Shown here in pieces: positions 45,041 to 52,454 of a stretch of 64,000 nt of DNA (position 1 is its first letter; every line of letters starts with the position of its first letter). Below the pieces are notes generated by a model, which saw only the letters and a program-made list of their open reading frames with translations, was not told the origin of the DNA and made no database searches. This DNA comes from Paludibacteraceae bacterium (GTDB taxonomy: Bacteria; Bacteroidota; Bacteroidia; Bacteroidales; Paludibacteraceae): contig JAKSLB010000004.1 of the NCBI GenBank assembly GCA_024401435.1, positions 124,001-188,000 of the forward strand. Reading direction: 5' to 3'. Made by a program: the position numbers and the translations under genes.

Positions 45041-46480
45041 ATGGAAAATACTGAAGATACAAATACATATACAGTACATGTAAGACACGCACGTGAGGAA
45101 TGGAAAACAAAAGCCACGGATCTTACATATGACAGTGCGATGGATTTATATGCTGAAATGATTAAATACCATCCCACACCTGATGTTATGTTATCAGACA
45201 AGTTACCACATCATGTCCTCTATGGGACTGATACTCACAAATATCGTGCACACTTTGATATTGTGTCAAAAACACAAAAGATGTCAGACTATTTATATTA
45301 TATGGAATATAATACAATAGACGATGTCTTTGCTACAAAGTATTTTGATGACAATTATCGTAATTTTCCAAAACGTACTAAAAACACCAAGAAGACCTTC
45401 TGCTGTACAGCATTCCGTTCAGGAATGTACATTGGAAGAAACCTTGATTGGTCGTATGATGAGAATGTAGACGTTGTTGTAAAAGTAAAAGGTTGTAACA
45501 AAAGACTTACAAGTATCGGTGTTGCATCATGTATAAAGGGTCTGACAAAAGACACTGTTGACAATGCTTCAGAAGATACGCTGAAACTTATACCGTATCA
45601 TATCGTTGACGGTATTAATGAGTGTAGTGTCTATTGTAGTATCAATGCTTTGAGTGTCGGTGATCACGGTGTTACAAGAGGTACAAACATTGGTGTTGAA
45701 ACGAGTGTCTGTGTAACAGCATTACCAAGATATATTCTTGACAATGCACACTCTGCAGAGGAAGCTATCAAACTGTTGAATGATATCAATATCTATGGGT
45801 GTTATACATCTACAGTTAAAGAGGAAGCTCATTTGTTTATTTCTGATAAGAAAGACACATTTGTTGTAGAGTTTATGCCAACGGAAGATTTTATTCCAGG
45901 AACTAAAACATATCAGAACTGTGATACACAGATGGTTGTTCATAAAGTGTTTGGTGAAGATGCAGAAGATCTGATTCCCTGTATTACAAATTTCCCTTTA
46001 CATAATCTTCAGTTTAAAGATGGGGAAATTGACTTGGAAGAACTCAATGAAGTCTCTCCATACGGTCAGGGATTGGAACGGTATGATAATGTCAGAAAGA
46101 ATCTTGAACTTTTGTCGGATATTCCGACTATCATGGAATTCCTGGTCAGAACAGATAAGACAGCTTCTACTAACAATGTCACATTTACCACACTCTATAC
46201 AAACGATATTGAAGGTGTTCCAGCATGGAAATCAGAGTTCTGTGGTACTGAGTTGTCTTCAGGTAAAATTATCACAATCAAAGATTTATATGATGACTCT
46301 GAATTTACCGAGGATGACTGGAAAGAACTGTTTTCAAAGGTACACGAGAAATATCTTGAAGACGTAAGAGACGGTTCTTTGTGGCAGACTGTACATTCTG
46401 CAGTATATGGATTGGAATTTAGAGGGTTGGTGTTAAAGACACAGGAAGACCCTGAACATATATATAAATTTTCTATCTAA
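45041..46480 (+). CDS. Choloylglycine hydrolase/C45-type Ntn amidohydrolase
   Basis: This encodes 479 aa. After about 121 residues comes KTFCCTAFRSGMYIGRNLDW. The Cys121/122 pair, the GRN-LDW motif (Arg133, Asp136), GINECSVYCSINAL, LDNAHSAEEAIKLL and ITNFP are the signature series of the linear amide C-N hydrolase superfamily (bile salt hydrolase, penicillin acylase and C45 acyltransferase). The nucleophile must become N-terminal, so the first 120 residues would be a propeptide, as in C45 and acid ceramidase-like enzymes. It cuts amide bonds; the substrate is unknown. Such a gene is unusual in a phage and probably came from a bacterium. Confidence 0.75.
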   Translation: MENTEDTNTYTVHVRHAREEWKTKATDLTYDSAMDLYAEMIKYHPTPDVMLSDKLPHHVLYGTDTHKYRAHFDIVSKTQKMSDYLYYMEYNTIDDVFATKYFDDNYRNFPKRTKNTKKTFCCTAFRSGMYIGRNLDWSYDENVDVVVKVKGCNKRLTSIGVASCIKGLTKDTVDNASEDTLKLIPYHIVDGINECSVYCSINALSVGDHGVTRGTNIGVETSVCVTALPRYILDNAHSAEEAIKLLNDINIYGCYTSTVKEEAHLFISDKKDTFVVEFMPTEDFIPGTKTYQNCDTQMVVHKVFGEDAEDLIPCITNFPLHNLQFKDGEIDLEELNEVSPYGQGLERYDNVRKNLELLSDIPTIMEFLVRTDKTASTNNVTFTTLYTNDIEGVPAWKSEFCGTELSSGKIITIKDLYDDSEFTEDDWKELFSKVHEKYLEDVRDGSLWQTVHSAVYGLEFRGLVLKTQEDPEHIYKFSI

Positions 46481-46493
46481 CTAAGGAATAACG

Positions 46494-46781
46494 ATGGAAG
46501 AACTTTTGAAAAAGCTGTTAAAAGACAAACATCTGCAGACAGCTGAACTTGAAGAACTTGTTTTACAACACATGAGAAAAGTTTTAAAAGAACAGAAGTG
46601 TTTCTGTAACAAAGTGGTCCGTGATGAAAGTGGGAAATCAAAACGTGTATGGATGATTGATACATACGACGGACCTGTAACATTACCGAAAGCAGGGTTC
46701 TGTATAAAACATCTGCAGGATGGGTTTCCCTGTGAAGAATGTAGATTGAGAAAAGAGTGTACGTGTTCCTATAAGAAGTGA
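46494..46781 (+). CDS. Small Cys-rich protein, possible zinc binding
   Basis: This encodes 95 aa with TAAGGA upstream. The first 35 residues are a helix, followed by QKCFCNKVV, GFCIKH and then FPCEECRLRKECTCSYKK. Eight cysteines in 50 residues, with CxC, CxxC and CxCxC-like spacings, suggest a zinc-binding fold. It could bind nucleic acid or a protein partner. It follows the amidase gene closely, so both may be from one unit. No family is recognised. Confidence 0.6.
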   Translation: MEELLKKLLKDKHLQTAELEELVLQHMRKVLKEQKCFCNKVVRDESGKSKRVWMIDTYDGPVTLPKAGFCIKHLQDGFPCEECRLRKECTCSYKK

Positions 46782-46803
46782 ATTAAAATTAATGATTTGT
46801 TTT

Positions 46804-46817
46804 CCTGTATATATGGA
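46804..46817 (+). promoter_or_regulatory. Phage promoter box TCCTGTATATATGG
   Basis: TCCTGTATATATGG differs by one base from the box at 16137. It begins a new transcription unit 47 bases before ATG 46864. The leader contains a small hairpin, GTGTC 46829-46833 with GACAC 46844-46848, just before the ribosome site. Confidence 0.6.
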
Positions 46818-46863
46818 AAGATTAAATGTGTCGTCTATATAAGACACGGAAAGGTGCTATACT

Positions 46864-47958
46864 ATGGTAGTGAAGTCACAACAGTTTGCTGACGGAAGGA
46901 CTCTCGTAGAACATGTTGCTAAAGCTGCAAAGGAAGGTGGATCTATTGTAAAAGACATTAGGAACACCTATCAGAAAACTGAAGAAGCCGTTAGAGCATA
47001 TCAGAATGCAATGAAAGACGCTAGACTAAGTGCAGAAAAAATTGGTAATGATCTGAAAGCTGGTTTCCGTTCTGCTAGAAACTATGGAAAAGATCTTTTA
47101 AGTGAAGGTAAAGTACTTAAATCAATTCTCACATCTAAAACTATGACTGGTTTAGAGAAATTTGAAGCAATTGTTAATATGATTAGCAATCGCTTGCAAG
47201 CTTTGTTAGAAGTCCTCGGGAAAGACAACGCGGTATTTCTTGATTTATCTAAAGCTCACGAAGCTGCAACAAAATTCAATGTTGAAGAGTTAAATCTTAT
47301 TAAAACCGTGAGCAACAGTGCAGTACGTGACGTTTTAGCTGAAGGTGCTGCTAATTTCAGCGTTATGCGTACAATGGTTAGTAACCTGGAATCTGCGTTT
47401 AGAACCGGTGATGTGAAATTGTTTAATGAAGCTTCAAACCAATTATTAAGCACTGCTAAGAATTTCAAAGGTGCAGGTGACATTAAGTTGTGGCAAAAGC
47501 AGATTAAAGACATGGGCAGTATGATGAATACTAAGATCACAGGAAACACTGTTGCATGGCCTGATGTCTTAGCTGATGATGCAATGCGTTCAGCTATTAA
47601 TATGAAAACTGATAAACTTCTGTCGTTCCTTGGTGAAGCTGAAGCTCAATGGACAGGTGCAGTTCTCCGTGAAGGTAAAGCCTCTCCTGAGTTAGCGAAT
47701 AAACTTCTTAATTTACAGAAAGCTTCTGCAAAAGCAACTGACACAGAGCGTCAATTGTTAAAACAAGCTCGTGAAGAACAACAACGTTTATACGAATATG
47801 TCAAACCAAACGACTTAGAAAAACAATTTTTGAAGAAACGTGAAGTTCTTTCACCTGAACGTGGCAGTCTTAAGAACATTACTACTTTAGAAGATTTAGA
47901 GAAACTCTCAGATAATCCAATTGCACAAGCAGCAATGAAGCATTTCAGTCGTAAATAA
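46864..47958 (+). CDS. Helical protein ending in KHFSRK, virion cargo candidate
   Basis: This encodes 364 aa, mostly long helices rich in Ala, Lys and Glu (HVAKAAKEGGSIVKDIRNTY near the start). The composition resembles inner-head or scaffold proteins. The last residues are AAMKHFSRK, similar to the KHFS sites of the leader family. A terminator follows at 47986-48042. It is the only gene of its unit before the SNF2-like helicase. A structural or packaged role is inferred; no enzyme motif is visible. Confidence 0.6.
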   Translation: MVVKSQQFADGRTLVEHVAKAAKEGGSIVKDIRNTYQKTEEAVRAYQNAMKDARLSAEKIGNDLKAGFRSARNYGKDLLSEGKVLKSILTSKTMTGLEKFEAIVNMISNRLQALLEVLGKDNAVFLDLSKAHEAATKFNVEELNLIKTVSNSAVRDVLAEGAANFSVMRTMVSNLESAFRTGDVKLFNEASNQLLSTAKNFKGAGDIKLWQKQIKDMGSMMNTKITGNTVAWPDVLADDAMRSAINMKTDKLLSFLGEAEAQWTGAVLREGKASPELANKLLNLQKASAKATDTERQLLKQAREEQQRLYEYVKPNDLEKQFLKKREVLSPERGSLKNITTLEDLEKLSDNPIAQAAMKHFSRK

Positions 47959-47985
47959 TAAAGTTTTAGTTGAGTAATATATTTT

Positions 47986-48042
47986 AGCTGTTGATGGGGT
48001 TTTTGTGTGTGTGTCACGATTATCCTGTCAACAGCTTTTTTT
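47986..48042 (+). terminator. Terminator hairpin with long loop
   Basis: AGCTGTTGA at 47986-47994 pairs with TCAACAGCT at 48028-48036, followed by TTTTTTT. The loop of 33 bases is long but the stem is perfect. It ends only 22 bases before the ATG of the next gene. Confidence 0.6.
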
Positions 48043-48064
48043 GTGAAGAAATGGTGTGTGACAC

Positions 48065-50068
48065 ATGAATTCAAAGAAATTAAATTTTAGCATTCTTGGA
48101 ACTGTTTTAGGTGCAGTTGAAAGCTTGTTAGGCGGACGAAAGAAAGCACCCGTAAAAGTAGGTGTCACAGAAACAATCGTTTATAATGACAAATCTGTCC
48201 AAGATCTTGGAAATCACATATTAATCAGGAATTTCCCATATAAATGGTTTATGTCTGCAACTAAACGATATTATCATACAACTAAGTTGGGACATCTTGT
48301 GAAACCCGTTCAGAGAAGTTCAGTTATCGTTCATAAGTTTTTTATTCCTGAAATCATCTATCTGCTGAGTCTTGGCACAGGGAATAAACGTAATCAGGAT
48401 CTAATCAATATCTTAGCTGGAAACACCTGGGTTAAAGATTTAGCTGCAGATTTCTCTACAGATTCTGAATTAGATCTAACACGCATTGACAATGAAATGA
48501 AGGTTAATTTGTATGATTGGCAGATTGAATTCATTAATACATATAATACATTAAGAAAAAGAGCACATTTAAACGGTGAGATACTTTCGTTTGGTTGTGG
48601 TTTGGGAAAAACTATTACATCACTTGCACTGATGACAGCATTAGGCTGTGATGCAGTTATTATTATCGCACCAAAATCAACGTTAGTAGATGTATGGGTA
48701 AAACATATACAGATGTTCTTTCAAGAGGAACAACCAATATATTTAGTCAACCAAGATAAGCCAAAAGATGCAAAGTTCTTCATTTTTAATTATGAGAGCA
48801 TGAATAAAATTAACGATGTCTTACCGTTTCTTAAACAAAAATCAAAAGTTGGTATTATTGCAGACGAGTCGCATAATTTCTTAAAATTGGATAGTCTGCG
48901 TACACAGAATTTGATTGAATTAAGAAAGATATTGAACTGTCATCATACATTACTTATGTCAGGTACACCTGTAAAAGCTTTAGGTGCAGAAGTTATACCG
49001 TTGTTACGTATTATAGACAGTTTCTTTGATGATGAAGCACAGGAAATTTTTAAGCAGGCTTTAGGTGTTAACACGACATTAGGTGCTGATATCCTGCATA
49101 ATCGTATGAGTCTGATGATGTATCGGAAAAAGATGGAAGATGTTTTCGAACTTCCTCCTAAAACCACTGAAACTCTGGAAGTATCTTTATTGAACGGGAA
49201 CCAATTCACAACTGATCATGTGAAAAAAGTACTTGAAGAGTTTAATAACAAACAAGTTGCTTATCATAATAAACAAATGCCACAGTATCAAAAAGAGTGG
49301 AACAACAGTCTTGAATATATGGAGAACACACCTGAAATATATGAACAGGACGGATGGGAAGAATATCAGAGGATACTTGATTATTTGTTATCACATGGGT
49401 ATGACAGATTTGATAAAGAACAGGTAAAACAGGTTGCATGGTTGAATCAATATGAAAAGAAACAAATAATACCGTTGTTACCAAAAACGATCAAAGAACA
49501 GTTTCTGCATTGTCGTAGTGCTATTAAATATCTACACATGAAGGTACAGGGTGAAGTCCTGGGAATGCTTGGACGCATACGAGCTCAGATGATAGACGAT
49601 ATGATGAAATCTGTCGATATAAAGTCTATGGTAGATAATAGTGAAAAGAAAGTCATCTTTTTTACATCGTATGTAGATGTTGTTGACACAATTAAAACAA
49701 GGTTAGATTCTTTAAGTATTTCATCGTTGTGTATATACGGTAAAACATCCGACCAATCAGAAAACATTCTTGAAGAGTTTAGAAACAATTCTGACATTAA
49801 GGTTTTAGTAGCTACAATTCAGACATTAGCTACAGGTGTTACATTGACAGAAGCAAACACAATCGTATTCTGTAATGATCCTTGGAGAGATTCTGATAAA
49901 GAACAGGCTTCAAACCGTATTTGGAGAATTGGACAGACAGCTCCATGTTTTATCTATACATTGCATCTTAACACTGGAAAGCAGGAAAATCTGAGTGACA
50001 GAACCGCAGACATATTGTCTTGGTCAAAAGAAATGACAGACATGATTGTAGACGGTAAAACGTTATAA
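48065..50068 (+). CDS. SNF2-type DNA helicase/translocase
   Basis: This encodes 667 aa. Motif I is FGCGLGKTITSL (GKT at 181-183), motif II is IIADESHNF (DESH at 267-270), motif III is LLMSGTP, and motif VI is QASNRIWRIGQ at 614-624, the SNF2/UvsW-type combination. The start SKKLNFSILGTV contains NFS, and residues 64-70 read SATKRYY, loosely like the NFS leader. Such enzymes move along DNA; P1 DarB carries this type of motor inside the virion to protect injected DNA. No good ribosome site precedes the start, and a terminator lies just upstream, so its expression is odd. It is probably a functional enzyme. Confidence 0.8.
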   Translation: MNSKKLNFSILGTVLGAVESLLGGRKKAPVKVGVTETIVYNDKSVQDLGNHILIRNFPYKWFMSATKRYYHTTKLGHLVKPVQRSSVIVHKFFIPEIIYLLSLGTGNKRNQDLINILAGNTWVKDLAADFSTDSELDLTRIDNEMKVNLYDWQIEFINTYNTLRKRAHLNGEILSFGCGLGKTITSLALMTALGCDAVIIIAPKSTLVDVWVKHIQMFFQEEQPIYLVNQDKPKDAKFFIFNYESMNKINDVLPFLKQKSKVGIIADESHNFLKLDSLRTQNLIELRKILNCHHTLLMSGTPVKALGAEVIPLLRIIDSFFDDEAQEIFKQALGVNTTLGADILHNRMSLMMYRKKMEDVFELPPKTTETLEVSLLNGNQFTTDHVKKVLEEFNNKQVAYHNKQMPQYQKEWNNSLEYMENTPEIYEQDGWEEYQRILDYLLSHGYDRFDKEQVKQVAWLNQYEKKQIIPLLPKTIKEQFLHCRSAIKYLHMKVQGEVLGMLGRIRAQMIDDMMKSVDIKSMVDNSEKKVIFFTSYVDVVDTIKTRLDSLSISSLCIYGKTSDQSENILEEFRNNSDIKVLVATIQTLATGVTLTEANTIVFCNDPWRDSDKEQASNRIWRIGQTAPCFIYTLHLNTGKQENLSDRTADILSWSKEMTDMIVDGKTL

Positions 50069-50092
50069 ATTTCAATGTAGAGGAGATTTGAA

Positions 50093-50863
50093 ATGAAAAG
50101 CAGAGTAAAATCTCTTCTATCTAAAACAGATATCAAAAACCTCGCTGAGAATTCTTCCTTGTTATTGGACTGTAGTGAAGTCCGTTACTGTGACAATATA
50201 TTCACATTGTTGTATAGACTGACATCAAGACATATAAGTTCTATGAACCTGTACAATACAGTTCTTACAGGATTTATTCAGGATCATGCGGAGAAAACCC
50301 AGAATGAGTTATATGAAGATGAATATTCTTATATAGATGAATCTGGGAAAACATGTCTTATCATAATAAGAAACGGATACTTGTACTTGAGTATCATCTG
50401 TAAAGGTCATGAACCGTCATACACATTAGATGATGTCAGGGTACCGTTCAGGTATCTGTGTCTGAATAAGAAGAATCTTGAGAAGATTTCCAGGACAGCA
50501 CTGAAAACTGTAGATACATACTTGAAAACATTAGAAGATGATGTTGTTCCTAATCTGCAGAAAAAGAACATTATGTTGGATATGTATCAGAGGGTTTTTG
50601 TTGACATACCACGTATAAAAATCTGTGTAAAAGCAAAGACCTTTTATACGTTTGATGTTGAGTGCTATCTTGCAACTATTAACTACCCGGAAAACAGTAT
50701 GATACATATTAATACTTTTTCCTATAAAACACATATCAGAATCATAACCAAGTATGTGAACACGGTTCAGAATATCTGGACCAAATGCTTGGAAGGACTG
50801 TGTTCCATAGAGGGAACATTTGTTATCGGAAACAAAATATACAATTGGACTGACAACAAGTGA
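50093..50863 (+). CDS. Unknown protein, distant relative of the gene at 43944
   Basis: This encodes 256 aa with GAGGAG upstream. It is mixed helix and strand; LNKKNLEKISRTALKTVDTY and then NLQKKNIMLDMYQRVFVDIP are the clearest parts, the latter resembling LLKKKNMMLDLYHKILEPYP in the gene at 43944. The N-terminal parts differ. It follows the helicase by 24 bases and is probably co-transcribed. No motif indicates a function. Confidence 0.6.
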   Translation: MKSRVKSLLSKTDIKNLAENSSLLLDCSEVRYCDNIFTLLYRLTSRHISSMNLYNTVLTGFIQDHAEKTQNELYEDEYSYIDESGKTCLIIIRNGYLYLSIICKGHEPSYTLDDVRVPFRYLCLNKKNLEKISRTALKTVDTYLKTLEDDVVPNLQKKNIMLDMYQRVFVDIPRIKICVKAKTFYTFDVECYLATINYPENSMIHINTFSYKTHIRIITKYVNTVQNIWTKCLEGLCSIEGTFVIGNKIYNWTDNK

Positions 50864-50872
50864 GGGATTATT

Positions 50873-51100
50873 ATGTTCATATTATATGCACATCTTCCTA
50901 CAGGTGCTTTGAGACAGATCACAACAGCAAAGACATATGAAGAAATGTTGAAGAAGTATGCGGTCTTAATTCAGACAAGAGCTATGGTTGATATTTTCAT
51001 TACAAATGAAGTTGAACATCAGGTGGATTATACACCTAAAACTGACACATATCTTGCTGATTATCCGGTGGACCCTGACTGCGAATCATACAACAGGTGA
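50873..51100 (+). CDS. Small protein resembling the N-terminus of the fibre at 51180
   Basis: This encodes 75 aa with GAGGGAT upstream. The sequence FILYAHLPTGALRQITTAKT, then YEEMLKKYAVLIQTR and VDIFITNEVEHQVDY, has the same strand-helix-strand plan as the first 65 residues of the fibre protein encoded at 51180 (YLILRKVDTSGNYDL, then a helix, then HQLYVDI). It may be a free copy of that attachment domain, for example a cap or chaperone. Similarity is at the level of pattern, not identity. Confidence 0.55.
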   Translation: MFILYAHLPTGALRQITTAKTYEEMLKKYAVLIQTRAMVDIFITNEVEHQVDYTPKTDTYLADYPVDPDCESYNR

Positions 51101-51121
51101 ATTAAAATTGAATCAGTTAAA

Positions 51122-51135
51122 TCCTGTATATATAG
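51122..51135 (+). promoter_or_regulatory. Phage promoter box TCCTGTATATATAG
   Basis: This is identical over 14 bases to the box at 16137. The 25 bases upstream (GTGAATTAAAATTGAATC) also resemble those before the box at 46804 (GTGAATTAAAATTAATGA), so the conserved part may extend upstream. It drives the tail-fibre genes from 51180. Confidence 0.65.
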
Positions 51136-51179
51136 AATAGAAAACCTTTCACACAGCAGGGATGCAGAGGGTCTTTATT

Positions 51180-52352
51180 ATGTATTTAATCTTACGAAAA
51201 GTTGATACTTCTGGGAATTATGATCTCTGCTATCGATACAGAGACCTGGAAGAAGCAAAAGCAAAATATCAGGAACTCCTGGAAACAATTCCACCAAGTA
51301 AATTAAGTTTTGTTGAAACATCAAGACACCAATTATACGTGGATATTGACGATGAAGGTTGTCCAACTGTAACACAAGCTCATGGTGTACCGTTAGCAAC
51401 AACGGATTATCCAGGTATCGTACAGTTAGCTACAATTCTTGAAGCTGATTATGATGACCCAAAGGATTACGTAGACGGTGTTCCAGTTTGTGTTACACCA
51501 TCTCTTGTCAAATATATGATTGACAGTGCTAAGATTTCAGTCTTAGTTCCCGACGCTACAACTGAAACTAAAGGTGTTGTACGTCTCGCTAACGAGGAAG
51601 AATCAGCATACGAGACTGCAAACAACGGTCCTGACGGATTAGCTGTATTACAACCTGAAGCAGCTAAACGTATGCAGGGTTATGTGACGGAATATGCTCC
51701 GTCTGTTTCTAATATTAAAGAAGCACTGGATGATATCTATGCCACGATTTATTATGTTCCGTTAGCTATCACCTCCTTTACGGTAAAACCCGGTACAGGG
51801 TTTGAAGTCGGTCAGTCAGTAGATCTTATGTTCACATGGTCTTACAACAAAAATAATATTAATGAACAGACCTTTGAAGGTGAGTCATACGGACTTAAGG
51901 TAAGAGACACCATAGTGGAAGGTGTAAGCAGCAACCATACGTTTTCTCTCAGAGCTTTTGACGGTAAGACAACAGTCGGTAAGACTCTTACAGTCAGTTT
52001 CATGAGACGTATTTTCTGGGGAGCAGATGTTAAGAGGGAATCTTTTGATTCAGATTGGTTAAGAGGACTGGAGTTCTCTCAACTGAAATCGAATTATAAA
52101 GGTTCTTATACAGCAGATGCTGCCCGGGGAACTCCTCCTGATCCTGACCTGTATATGTATATTGCTTGTCCAGAAGTTCCGGGAGATGCTAACTGGAAGA
52201 TGCCAGACATGTGTGTGATTAATAACTGGGATACTGAGTTGTATAACTGTGGTACAATCGAACATACGAATGACTACGGTGTTACAATGACATATCGCAT
52301 TTATCGTACTACACAGGATGGTATCGGTAAGACAACTATGGTATTTAACTAA
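51180..52352 (+). CDS. Modular tail fibre protein
   Basis: This encodes 390 aa from ATG 51180 with GAGGG upstream. The N-terminal 65 residues resemble the small protein encoded at 50873. Then come tail-fibre repeats with TTDYPGIVQLATILEADYDD and TETKGVVRLANEEESAYE. An Ig-like domain follows (TSFTVKPGTGFEVGQSVDLM, then FTWSYNKNN) and a C-terminal tip domain ends in YRIYRTTQDGIGKTTMVF. The last two parts match those of the 964 aa fibre encoded at 52455. It is likely a receptor-binding protein. Confidence 0.75.
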   Translation: MYLILRKVDTSGNYDLCYRYRDLEEAKAKYQELLETIPPSKLSFVETSRHQLYVDIDDEGCPTVTQAHGVPLATTDYPGIVQLATILEADYDDPKDYVDGVPVCVTPSLVKYMIDSAKISVLVPDATTETKGVVRLANEEESAYETANNGPDGLAVLQPEAAKRMQGYVTEYAPSVSNIKEALDDIYATIYYVPLAITSFTVKPGTGFEVGQSVDLMFTWSYNKNNINEQTFEGESYGLKVRDTIVEGVSSNHTFSLRAFDGKTTVGKTLTVSFMRRIFWGADVKRESFDSDWLRGLEFSQLKSNYKGSYTADAARGTPPDPDLYMYIACPEVPGDANWKMPDMCVINNWDTELYNCGTIEHTNDYGVTMTYRIYRTTQDGIGKTTMVFN

Positions 52353-52454
52353 TCTTAATCGTGCATACTGTTTTAACACGTAAAACAAATAACTTTATTC
52401 TATCTGACATGGTGTTGGATAGTACCCCTTAATCAATCACAAAGGAGATTGAAA

